DNA of 64,000 nt from Halorussus salinus. Its GTDB lineage: Archaea; Halobacteriota; Halobacteria; Halobacteriales; Haladaptataceae. Each line of letters begins with the position of its first letter. The stretch's first letter is position 1. Position numbers and translations under genes: made by a program. Below, piece by piece: positions 1-7,417 of the stretch. The notes under the pieces were generated by a model, which saw only the letters and a list, made by a program, of their open reading frames with translations, was not told the origin of the DNA and searched no databases. Where the stretch lies: positions 1-64,000 of the forward strand of contig NZ_ML974127.1 of assembly GCF_004765815.2 (NCBI RefSeq), in the 5' to 3' direction.

Positions 1-120
1 TTCCGCGAGGTAAAACGACGAACTTCTTCGTTTTCGAACGCGTTCCGCAACGCCGAGCTAGAAACAGCAGAATCGTGGTTGCAAGCCTTCGCCGTCTGGC
101 ACAATTCATGCCAAACTTAA
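1..120 (+). CDS. IS6-family (haloarchaeal ISH type) transposase, C-terminal end, cut by window edge
   Basis: Frame 1 is open from the first base to a TAA at 118-120 and gives 39 residues. It contains FREVKRRTSSFSN followed by ETAESWLQAFAVWHNS, which I recognise as the C-terminal end of haloarchaeal IS6-type DDE transposases, where a K/R-rich FRE-KRRTSSF segment follows the last catalytic Glu. The catalytic core would lie to the left of the window. Codon use is less GC-biased than in the neighbouring uvrC. The alternative is a truncated remnant rather than an intact element, and the window cannot distinguish them. No clear terminal inverted repeat was seen after the stop. Confidence 0.68.
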   Translation, partial: FREVKRRTSSFSNAFRNAELETAESWLQAFAVWHNSCQT

Positions 121-130
121 CACGACCTAT

Positions 131-186
131 GTGGGAACGGTATATAATGCTCGTGGGAGGAATATATAAGGCCTGTGGGAATCAGG
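131..186. repeat. Three tandem 22-bp units starting GTGGGA, two with TATA-like boxes
   Basis: GTGGGA occurs at 131, 153 and 175, exactly 22 bp apart. The first two units carry TATATAAT (141-148) and ATATATAAG (162-170) at the same place. GTGGGAA is also half of the inverted repeat in front of the vapB-like gene at 15153-15171, so this could be a binding-site array for an AbrB-type regulator. No gene starts at the right distance on either strand. It may be a promoter region left behind by, or captured next to, the insertion sequence. Confidence 0.4.
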
Positions 187-293
187 GAAAGCGGTCTTGT
201 GCTTGGTCAAGCAAACGGTGGTATCGAACGCAGGGTTTTGATACCGAAGCGAACTTTTTCACGCACGTAAAATTCGCCGGGCGACGGCGACAC

Positions 294-2138
294 TCACAAC
301 CGCGTCCGAATCGTTTCGGCCGTCTTCTCGCCCACGCCCTCGACCGCCTGCAACTCCGCGAGCGACGCCTCCCGAATCCCCTCGACGCTCCCGAACCGGC
401 GAAGGAGCGCGCGGCGGGTCTTCGGGCCGATACCGGGAACGTTGTCGAGTTCGGTCGAGACCTCGTCGCGCAGGGTCTGGTGGTACTGGACCGCGAAGCG
501 GTGGGCCTCGTCGCGGACGCGCTGGAGGAGGTGGAGATGGTCGGCGTCGTCGGGCCAGTCGAAGGTGCCGTCGGGCGTCACGACTATCTCCTCGTCCTTG
601 GCGAGCGCGACCGCGGGCACGTCCCAGTCGGCGTCCGCGAGGGCGTCTCTGGCCGCCGAAAGCTGACCTTCGCCGCCGTCGATGAGCAGGAGGTCCGGGT
701 CGGGCCGGTCGTCTCTCCCTTCGACCGCACGAGAAGCGCGCCAGCGAATCAAGTCGTACATGTTCGCGTAGTCGTCGTTCTCGTCGGTCAGCTTCTTGCG
801 GCGGTAGCCCGACTTGTCCGCCGACCCGTCATCGAAGGCCACGTCGCTCCCGACCGCGTGCTTGCCCTGCGCGTGGCTCACGTCGAAGCCCTCGATGCGC
901 CGGGGCACCGTATCGAGGTCCAGCGCGTCGCGGAGCGCGGCGAGCGCGTCGGGTTCGCTCGCGCCCCGTCGGGCGTTCTTCAGCGCGAGGTCCACGAGCG
1001 TCGCCTCCCGGCCAGCGCCGGGGACGCGGGCGGCGACGCCCTCGCTGTCGAGCCAATCGAGGACCTCGTCGTCGTCCGGGCGGTCCGAAACGAGGAGGGC
1101 GTCGGGCAGGTCGCGTTCGGCGTAGTACTGGGTGACGAACGCCGAGAGGACCGCGCTGGCGCGGGTGTCGGCGTCGTCGCCCTCCGGAATCGTCACGGCG
1201 TGGCGCTCGCGGTCCACGAGTTGTCCCGACTCGCTGTGGAGGCGCGCGACGGTCGCCGAGTCGCCCTCCAACGCGACCCCCAGTACGTCCACCGCGCGCT
1301 GGTCGCTCCGGTCGGCGACCGCCTCGCCCGCGCCGCCGTGGAACCCCTCCACCGCGTCGAGTTTGTCCCGGAGGTTCGCGGCGCGCTCGAACTCCCGGTT
1401 CTCGGCGGCCTCCTCCATCTGCCTGCGGAGCGGGTCGGCGAGGACGCCGGTCTCGCCCTCGAAGAACCGGACCACCGACTCCACGTCGGCGACGTAGGAT
1501 TCCCGGTCGATTTCGTCGGTGCAGGGTGCCGTACAGAGGCCGATGTCGTAGTCCAGACACGGCCGGTCGCGGTTGCTGTACTTGTGGTCCGAACAGCCCC
1601 GGACGCCGTAGGTCTCCCTGAGCGCCTTCACGACGACCTCGACCTGCGTCTTTCGAGTGAAGGGACCGAACACGCGCGGGCCCGAGACGGTAGGGCCGCC
1701 GCCGGGCGCGCCCCCGCCACCTCCGGCCGCGCTCGCGCCGCCGTCGCTCCGCGTCCCGCCGGTCCGCCGCGCACGAGCCTCGGGGTCCGGGTCTCGCGTA
1801 ATCTCGATGCGGGGGAACTCGTGGCCGGTGAGTTGCACGAGCGGGTAGGACTTGTCGTCTTTCAGTCGGACGTTGTACCGCGGTTGGAACCGCTTGATGA
1901 GGTTGGCCTCAAGCAGGAGGGCTTGGGTCTCGGTGTCCGTGACCGAGTAGTCGATACTGTCGGCGCGCCGGACCATCCGGCGGATGCGCCGACTCCGAGG
2001 GTCGGCGTACGACCGCACGCGGTCCCGGATGTCCACGGCCTTGCCGACGTAGACGACCGTCCCGCCGTCCTCGAACTGGTAGACGCCGGGCTGACGTGGC
2101 AACTCCCCGGCGCGCTCGCGTACCGCGTCCCCATCCAT
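294..2138 (-). CDS. uvrC: Excinuclease ABC subunit C (UvrC)
   Basis: This is the endonuclease subunit of UvrABC nucleotide-excision repair, which cuts on both sides of a lesion. The 614 residues match the family length. An N-terminal GIY-YIG nuclease is visible (GVYQFED then VVYVGKA, residues 18-33), then a UVR domain (about 230-265), a UvrC RNase-H-like endonuclease region containing GFDVSHAQG, and two C-terminal helix-hairpin-helix motifs (NVPGIGPKT and VEGVGEKTA). A Gly/Ala-rich low-complexity stretch near residues 130-155 interrupts the first half. The gene follows the membrane-protein gene at 2148 with a 9-bp gap, so the two may be cotranscribed. Haloarchaea use bacterial-type UvrABC. 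Confidence 0.95.
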   Translation of the reverse strand: MDGDAVRERAGELPRQPGVYQFEDGGTVVYVGKAVDIRDRVRSYADPRSRRIRRMVRRADSIDYSVTDTETQALLLEANLIKRFQPRYNVRLKDDKSYPLVQLTGHEFPRIEITRDPDPEARARRTGGTRSDGGASAAGGGGGAPGGGPTVSGPRVFGPFTRKTQVEVVVKALRETYGVRGCSDHKYSNRDRPCLDYDIGLCTAPCTDEIDRESYVADVESVVRFFEGETGVLADPLRRQMEEAAENREFERAANLRDKLDAVEGFHGGAGEAVADRSDQRAVDVLGVALEGDSATVARLHSESGQLVDRERHAVTIPEGDDADTRASAVLSAFVTQYYAERDLPDALLVSDRPDDDEVLDWLDSEGVAARVPGAGREATLVDLALKNARRGASEPDALAALRDALDLDTVPRRIEGFDVSHAQGKHAVGSDVAFDDGSADKSGYRRKKLTDENDDYANMYDLIRWRASRAVEGRDDRPDPDLLLIDGGEGQLSAARDALADADWDVPAVALAKDEEIVVTPDGTFDWPDDADHLHLLQRVRDEAHRFAVQYHQTLRDEVSTELDNVPGIGPKTRRALLRRFGSVEGIREASLAELQAVEGVGEKTAETIRTRL

Positions 2139-2147
2139 CGACCGCCG

Positions 2148-2756
2148 CTAGTCGCTACGCGGTTTTGAACTTGTTCCTACCGCGGCCCGGAGCCGTCTGG
2201 CGACCTCCTCGGCGTCGTCGTCTCGGACCGGCACCCGCATCGGGTCCCGGCCTGCGCGTTCGATGACGAGTTCGCGTTCGCGGGAACTGAAGTAGAATCC
2301 GATGAGGGCGAGCGCACCGACGACCAGCAGTCCGCCGCCGACGAGGAGAACCGTCGTCAGCATCCCCAGCGCTTGCGGGAGAAGAGAGACGAGTTGCGCG
2401 ATACCAGCGCCGGGGGCGTCCTCGGGCGGCGTCACGCCGCCGAGGCTGTCGAGGAGACCGCTGGTCTCCAACAGCAGGCCGCCGCCGAACAGCACCGCGC
2501 CGTAGACGCCCGCGCGGACGCCCCACCCGACGTAGGAGTCCTCGCCCGTGGTCTCGACGGTAGCGTCTACGACGTTCGGCCGGTCGGCGTGGTCGAACCG
2601 GCGGCCCTCCCCGTCGGGCGTGAACACGAGGACGCGGTGGGTCGTGACGGCGACGCGGGCCCCTTCGACGGTGAACTCGTCTTCGACCTCCTCGCCCTGA
2701 AACAGCATCTCGGAGAGTCGGTCGTCCGTCGCTTGGGACAACGGAGACTGGCTCAT
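2148..2756 (-). CDS. PH-like domain membrane protein, function unknown
   Basis: The protein has about 202 residues from the chosen start MSQSPLSQ. The next ATG upstream is only two codons away and the remaining upstream codons have non-haloarchaeal composition. The first 85 residues resemble a bacterial-type PH-like domain (LFQGEEVEDEF, then VAVTTHRVLVF). Two hydrophobic segments follow (about 80-100 and 130-155), then a positively charged cytoplasmic tail. It sits directly upstream of uvrC on the same strand. Nothing ties it to DNA repair and no enzymatic motif is visible. Confidence 0.7.
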   Translation of the reverse strand: MSQSPLSQATDDRLSEMLFQGEEVEDEFTVEGARVAVTTHRVLVFTPDGEGRRFDHADRPNVVDATVETTGEDSYVGWGVRAGVYGAVLFGGGLLLETSGLLDSLGGVTPPEDAPGAGIAQLVSLLPQALGMLTTVLLVGGGLLVVGALALIGFYFSSRERELVIERAGRDPMRVPVRDDDAEEVARRLRAAVGTSSKPRSD

Positions 2757-2964
2757 CGTCATCGGGTCGCCGACGGCGAGTCGAAACCATTCCGGCCGAT
2801 ACCCCGTCCTCCGGGTCCCCAACTGTCCTGCAACCCGTAGTCCATCATTTGAATCTCGATACGCCGCTTTCCATCTTAACGCTACTGGCGTACAGTGTGT
2901 CGCACGTTCACGTCGTTCACCGACGACCCGGAGGTTTCAACTCGCTCCCGAGAGAGGTGCCGAC

Positions 2965-3225
2965 ATGGACGACGAGCGACTCTGGCTGGTCGAACGAACC
3001 TACACGGACAAGGGACTCGTCTCGCTGGTGTACGCCACCACCGACGGCGAACGCTATCTTCAGAAACAGCGGTCGATGAACATGCTCAACCACGTGGACG
3101 TAACCGCGGCCGTCGAAGCCGACCCCGACTCGCTGGACGCCGTCGAGGAGGCCGAGACCCGCGAGCAGTACGCGGGCGAGGCGACTCGGATGGCCGACGA
3201 ACACGACCCCGACGACGCGGTTTGA
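2965..3225 (+). CDS. Small conserved haloarchaeal protein, function unknown
   Basis: An 86-residue acidic protein that begins MDDERLWLVERTYTDKG. GAGAGAGGTG lies about 6 bases before the ATG as a Shine-Dalgarno-like site. The N-terminal half looks like a short beta-rich fold (LVSLVYATTDGERYLQKQ) and the C-terminal half is a charged helix. There are no cysteines, membrane segments or recognisable motifs. It stands alone between two genes on the other strand. I do not recognise a function. Confidence 0.65.
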   Translation: MDDERLWLVERTYTDKGLVSLVYATTDGERYLQKQRSMNMLNHVDVTAAVEADPDSLDAVEEAETREQYAGEATRMADEHDPDDAV

Positions 3226-3273
3226 GCGGTCGCTGTCGGTCGTTTCGTCAAAAACGATAAATGCGAGTCGGCG

Positions 3274-4194
3274 TCAGTAGGACCGACGGTCCACTTCCTC
3301 GCCGTTCTCGTCGTAGAGGTACGCGGTGTCGCCGTAGTCGTTCCAGATTTCGTAGCCGAAGTCGGCGTAGAGGTCGTCGTAATCGTCGTAACCGCTTCCG
3401 GAGTGGACCCAGACCGACTCGCCCGCGCCGAGCGTGAAGCCGCTCGGGAAGGTGTAGCTGTTTCCGGCCTCGTCTTCGAGCGTGTAGCCCGAGAGGTCGA
3501 GTTCGCCGGTGCCGGTGTTCTTGATGTGGACGCGCTCGTCGTTCAACTGGTCGCCGCCGGTGTAGACCCACTCGATGGAGGCGGTGCCGCTGTCGGTGTC
3601 GCCGCCGCTACCGCCGTCGTCGAGCGTCGTACAACTCCAGAGACCGACCAGATTGTTCTGCGCGGTGGTCTCGGCGCTGTAGAACGTCTCGCTCTGGCTG
3701 AAGGTGCTGTCGTAGACGCGAGCGTGACCGTTTTCGATGAGGTCGAGGTTGAAGTTCTCGCCGTTCACGTAGATGTAGGCCAGCAGGCGACCGTAGTCGC
3801 CGCGTCGGTCCGACTGGCTGTCGAACTTGAGCGTGACCGTCTCGCCGACCAGCGTGTCCTTCGTGAACTGGCTGGCCTCCTCTCCGGCGCTCCGAAGACA
3901 GTCCGCGCCCTCTTGGGTGTTCGGGACGCCCTCGAACTCGCTGGGGGAGTTCTCGACGTTGACCTCGGGCGTGTCCACGCCGAGGAGACGCACGGTGTCG
4001 GTCGAACCGTTCTGGTACTCCACGTCAACGGTGTCGCCGTCCGCCGCGCTCGTGACCGTCACGGTCACGGAACCACTGATGCTACTCGTCGATACGTCTT
4101 CGGTCGTCGGAACGACCGCCGCGCTTCCGGCGACGGTCAGACTCCCGACGAGCGCCACTACCATCAGAATCGAAAGGAACTGTTTTCGTGCCAC
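3274..4194 (-). CDS. Secreted SNase-type nuclease with C-terminal lamin-tail domain
   Basis: A 306-residue exported protein. Residues 1-25 form a Sec-type signal peptide (MARKQFLSILMVVALVGS). Residues 45-195 are a staphylococcal-nuclease (TNase-like) domain, with ADGDTVDV, VRLLGVDTPEVN carrying the first catalytic Arg, and DYGRLLAYIYVNG carrying the second. After a Gly/Asp/Ser linker, residues 215-306 match a lamin-tail (LTD) beta-sandwich (VHIKNTGTGELDLSGYTLED, ending in YDENGEEVDRR). SNase domains are Ca-dependent phosphodiesterases, and LTD domains are thought to attach extracellular nucleases to surfaces or substrates. A role in using external DNA is likely. TATA-like AATAAAT-type sequence lies just upstream. 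Confidence 0.88.
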   Translation of the reverse strand: MARKQFLSILMVVALVGSLTVAGSAAVVPTTEDVSTSSISGSVTVTVTSAADGDTVDVEYQNGSTDTVRLLGVDTPEVNVENSPSEFEGVPNTQEGADCLRSAGEEASQFTKDTLVGETVTLKFDSQSDRRGDYGRLLAYIYVNGENFNLDLIENGHARVYDSTFSQSETFYSAETTAQNNLVGLWSCTTLDDGGSGGDTDSGTASIEWVYTGGDQLNDERVHIKNTGTGELDLSGYTLEDEAGNSYTFPSGFTLGAGESVWVHSGSGYDDYDDLYADFGYEIWNDYGDTAYLYDENGEEVDRRSY

Positions 4195-4348
4195 GATTCC
4201 GCGTAGTAGTTTTTATCGTAAAAGTACTTCTAATAAATCTCGCCGGGCTACGTTCGGGTATTTTCCGCACGGTTGTCCGCTGGCGTTTTCCAAATTCGGC
4301 GACACGATAAGACAAGGGTTTACGTAGGAGAACGCAAAACCCCCGCGC

Positions 4349-5275
4349 ATGGCCGCCATCGAAATCGACGGAGTAACGAAGCGGTACGGCGACGTGGTTG
4401 CCGTCCGCGACCTCTCTTTCGAAGTCGAGGAGGGCGAGGTGTTCGGCTTCCTCGGTCCGAACGGCGCGGGCAAGTCCACCACCATCAACATGCTGTTGGA
4501 CTTCGTGCGCCCGACCGACGGGGAGATTCGAGTCCTCGGCCGCGACGTTCACGACGAGAGCGTCGCGGTCCGGGAACACCTCGGTGTCCTCCCCGAGGGG
4601 TTCTCGGTGTACGACCGACTGACCGGCAGACAGCACTTGGAGTTCGCCATCGAGTCCAAGGAGGCCGACGACGACCCCGACGCCCTCTTGGAGCGCGTCG
4701 GCCTCTCGGGCGACGGCGACCGGAAGGCCGGTGGCTACTCGAAGGGGATGGCCCAACGCCTCGTCCTCGGGATGGCGCTGGTCGGCGACCCCGACCTCCT
4801 CGTCCTCGACGAACCCTCCACCGGACTCGACCCGCAGGGTGCCCGCCAGATGCGCGACATCGTGCGCGAGGAGGCCGACCGCGGCGCGACGGTCTTCTTC
4901 TCCAGTCACATCCTCGGACAGGTCGAGTCTGTCTGCGACCGCGTGGGCATCCTCCGGGACGGACAGTTGGTCGCCGAGGACTCCATCGAGGGCCTGCGCG
5001 AGACGACCAGCGCCGACACCGTCCTCCGAATCACCGTCGGCGACGTGCCCGAGGAGGCCCTCGCCGAGGTGCGCGCCCTCGACGGCGTCTCGGAGGTCGA
5101 GGCGAACGAAGACGGCGACCGCCTCACCGTCTCCTGCGAGAACGACGTGAAGACGACCGTCCTCTCGACGCTGGAAGACGCGGGCGTAGACGTGGTTGAC
5201 TTCGAGACCGACGAGGCCTCGCTCGAAGACCTGTTCATGGACTACACCACCGACCAACGGGCGGTGGAAGCATGA
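4349..5275 (+). CDS. ABC-2 type exporter, ATP-binding protein
   Basis: A 308-residue ABC ATPase with Walker A GPNGAGKST (about residues 38-46), signature YSKGMAQR (about 130), Walker B LLVLDEPSTGLD and an H-loop SSHILGQ. A C-terminal extension of about 90 residues is typical of CcmA/DrrA-type exporters. The stop overlaps the start of the permease gene (ATGA at 5272-5275), so the two form one transcription unit. The substrate cannot be inferred. It is closely similar to the ATPase at 58849-59796 in the same window, which suggests paralogous exporters. Confidence 0.93.
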   Translation: MAAIEIDGVTKRYGDVVAVRDLSFEVEEGEVFGFLGPNGAGKSTTINMLLDFVRPTDGEIRVLGRDVHDESVAVREHLGVLPEGFSVYDRLTGRQHLEFAIESKEADDDPDALLERVGLSGDGDRKAGGYSKGMAQRLVLGMALVGDPDLLVLDEPSTGLDPQGARQMRDIVREEADRGATVFFSSHILGQVESVCDRVGILRDGQLVAEDSIEGLRETTSADTVLRITVGDVPEEALAEVRALDGVSEVEANEDGDRLTVSCENDVKTTVLSTLEDAGVDVVDFETDEASLEDLFMDYTTDQRAVEA

Positions 5276-6153
5276 CGTGGCAGGCCATCGCCCGGAAGGA
5301 CTTCCGGGACGCGGTGCGCTCGAAGTGGCTCTGGGGACTGTCGGCCATCTTCTTCGGTCTCTTCGTCGGGAGCGCCTACCTCATCGGCTCGAACGTCGAA
5401 CCGAACGGAAACGGCCCCATCACCGCCGAAGTGTTCATCCCGACGCTCGGGGAACTCGTCGTCGCGCTCGTCGTCCCGCTGGTCGCCATCGTCGTCGCCT
5501 ACAGTTCCGTCATCGGCGAGCGCGAGTCGGGCGCGCTGAAGCTACTCCTCTCGCTTCCCCACTCCCGGCAGGACGTGGTGGCCGGGAAAGCCACCGGTCG
5601 GAGTACCGTCCTCGCGCTCCCGATTCTCGTGGCGATGCTCCTCGCGGCGGTGGTCTTGGCCATCTACGGCGTGGACGTGGGACCGCTGAAGTACCTCGCG
5701 TTCATCGGCCTGACGCTTCTCCTCGGGGTCACGTTCGTCAATCTCGCAGTCGGCGTCTCCGCGGCGGCGTCCACGAACCGCCGGGCGATGCTCGGGACGG
5801 TCGGTCTCTACGTCGTCCTGACGATGCTCTGGACGCAGGTCCGGCGCGTCCTGCTGGTGTTCAACGACAAACTCGGACTCGGCTGGGAGCAGATGACCCT
5901 CGTGAAGTACGGGCTGTTCATCAAGTTCTTCAACCCGATTCGAGCCTACGAGACGCTCGTCACCCGACTCTACACCGACAGCGTGCTGAGCGCGCGACTC
6001 TACGGCGCGGGTCGGCAGGGTCAACTCATCGCCCAGCAACTCGGCGACGTGCCCGTCTACCTCACGGATTGGGTCGTGCTGGCCCAGTTCCTGCTGTGGT
6101 TGCTCGTCCCGGTCGCACTCGGCTATCTGGTGTTCCGGAACTCGGACCTCTGA
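5272..6153 (+). CDS. ABC-2 type exporter, permease
   Basis: A 293-residue membrane protein with about six transmembrane segments. The N-terminus IARKDFRDAVRSKWLWGL is the cytoplasmic motif common to haloarchaeal ABC-2 permeases, and it is nearly the same as that of the permease at 58031-58852. The segment YSSVIGERESGALKLLLSLP is the typical ABC-2 coupling loop. It is translated from an ATGA overlap with its ATPase partner. The likely role is export of a lipid, drug or natural product, and the substrate is unknown. Confidence 0.92.
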   Translation: MTWQAIARKDFRDAVRSKWLWGLSAIFFGLFVGSAYLIGSNVEPNGNGPITAEVFIPTLGELVVALVVPLVAIVVAYSSVIGERESGALKLLLSLPHSRQDVVAGKATGRSTVLALPILVAMLLAAVVLAIYGVDVGPLKYLAFIGLTLLLGVTFVNLAVGVSAAASTNRRAMLGTVGLYVVLTMLWTQVRRVLLVFNDKLGLGWEQMTLVKYGLFIKFFNPIRAYETLVTRLYTDSVLSARLYGAGRQGQLIAQQLGDVPVYLTDWVVLAQFLLWLLVPVALGYLVFRNSDL

Positions 6154-6229
6154 CCGGAACCCAAACCGCCGGATTGAAAACTATATTTTTGGCCCAAAAT
6201 ATTACTTTCTTGCCACCGTCTGTCGAGAC

Positions 6230-6907
6230 ATGTCCAACGACGAGTCCGGCAATCCCGACACGCCCGGCAATCCCGACACGCCCGGCGATACCGACACTTC
6301 CGACGACGCCGACACCCCACCGTCGATAGACGACGTGGACCCCTTCGAGTCGGAAGCACTGGCCGGTGAGGTTCCCGACGACCTCGACGGAGCAGTCACC
6401 GCCGAGTGGAAAGCAACGACCACGGCGTTCCAGCGCATCCACACCGTCCTCGAAAACACCTACGAACCGAAGACGACCGCCGAGGTAGCGGACGCGGCCG
6501 CCACGACGAGACCGACGGTGCGCAAGCACGTCGAACCCTTGGTCGAGGCCGGACTGGTCGAGGAGCGCGACGACGGCCGCGCGACGCGATACGCGTGGAG
6601 CGAGACCCAGCGGCGCGTCAATCGCGTCGCCGACCTCGCGGAGCGACACTCGGCGGCCGACCTCGACGCGAAGGTCCGGCGGGCCAAAGAGCGAATCGCC
6701 GAGTTCCGCCAGCGGTACGACGCCGACGCGCCGAACGACCTCGCGGAAGCCCTCGACTCGGACGACACCGAGGGGTGGGACGACTTGGCGACGTGGCGGA
6801 CGCTCGAAGCCGACCTGAAGCGTCTGCGGGCCGCCCAGTCGATGGCCGACTACCTCGCTGACTCTGGACCGAACACAGGGCGACGCGACCGGTCGAACCA
6901 TGCGTAG
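6230..6907 (+). CDS. Winged-helix protein, DUF7342-like; possible antitoxin partner
   Basis: A 225-residue protein. Residues 1-45 are low complexity, with a repeated NPDTPG unit. Residues 70-125 form a winged helix (TTAEVADAAATTRPTVRKHVEPLVEAG then YAWSETQ), followed by a basic/acidic helical region (AKERIAEFRQRYDAD). This order matches haloarchaeal DUF7342-type transcriptional regulators. The stop lies 8 bases inside the next gene, so the two products are probably made together. The pair layout (DNA-binding protein first, small partner second, overlapping) is what HTH/toxin modules show, but that reading is inference. Confidence 0.75.
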   Translation: MSNDESGNPDTPGNPDTPGDTDTSDDADTPPSIDDVDPFESEALAGEVPDDLDGAVTAEWKATTTAFQRIHTVLENTYEPKTTAEVADAAATTRPTVRKHVEPLVEAGLVEERDDGRATRYAWSETQRRVNRVADLAERHSAADLDAKVRRAKERIAEFRQRYDADAPNDLAEALDSDDTEGWDDLATWRTLEADLKRLRAAQSMADYLADSGPNTGRRDRSNHA

Positions 6908-7412
6908 CGAGAGAGGGACCGTCTCCCGGAGCAAACTCGAAACCGTCGAGGCGACGTTCCGCGACAGACTCGGCGGACTCGTGAAGTCGGTCGAGTGGGT
7001 CCCGGAGTATCACGTCGGTCCGAAGGAACTCCGAATCCGACTCTGGTCGGGCATCCTCGCCGACGAAGGGCGGTTCGACGTGACGTGGTGGACTCGCCAC
7101 GGGTACAAGTACCACTACGTCGAAGGAGAGCCAAACGGTGAGAAGGGTCCGGATACCGAGGAGAACCGGGACACCGAGGAGCGCGACGCGGATGGAGCGA
7201 CCGCTGGCCTCCAGTTCCGGTTCGGGTGGGAGCGACGCGCTGGCGTCCCGAACAAGCACTTCCACCCGCCCGACGACCTCGACGCGCATCGGGAATCGTG
7301 CATCCGCCACGAGGACGTGACGCGGGTGACGCTCGCAGTCATCAAGTGTTGGCACGCCGCCGCGACCGCAGGCGACCCGGAGAAGCTGAACGCGCTCGCG
7401 GACCCGCCCTAA
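6900..7412 (+). CDS. Small protein, possibly TumE/DUF6516-like toxin
   Basis: A 170-residue protein that overlaps the winged-helix gene upstream by 8 bases. It has aromatic and His-rich conserved-looking segments: WWTRHGYKYHYVEG near 62-75, LQFRFGWER near 101 and PNKHFHPPDD near 114. DUF6516/TumE proteins have a YHY segment, an FRW/FRF strand and a following His cluster, so this is a plausible distant or haloarchaeal member. An acidic insertion (EENRDTEERDADG) separates the first two blocks. Alternatively it is an unrelated haloarchaeal family. No membrane segment or signal peptide is present. Confidence 0.55.
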   Translation: MRSERGTVSRSKLETVEATFRDRLGGLVKSVEWVPEYHVGPKELRIRLWSGILADEGRFDVTWWTRHGYKYHYVEGEPNGEKGPDTEENRDTEERDADGATAGLQFRFGWERRAGVPNKHFHPPDDLDAHRESCIRHEDVTRVTLAVIKCWHAAATAGDPEKLNALADPP

Positions 7413-7417
7413 TCGGG

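Noticed and set aside
196-293. GGTATC/GATACC inverted repeat near 222-247 as a terminal repeat of the insertion sequence
   Set aside because: Arms of six bases are too short and no matching left end is available inside the window.
75-2168. 697-codon open frame on the plus strand opposite uvrC
   Set aside because: It is antisense to a clear uvrC and its protein has no acidic bias or motifs; GC-rich codon structure makes long antisense frames common here.
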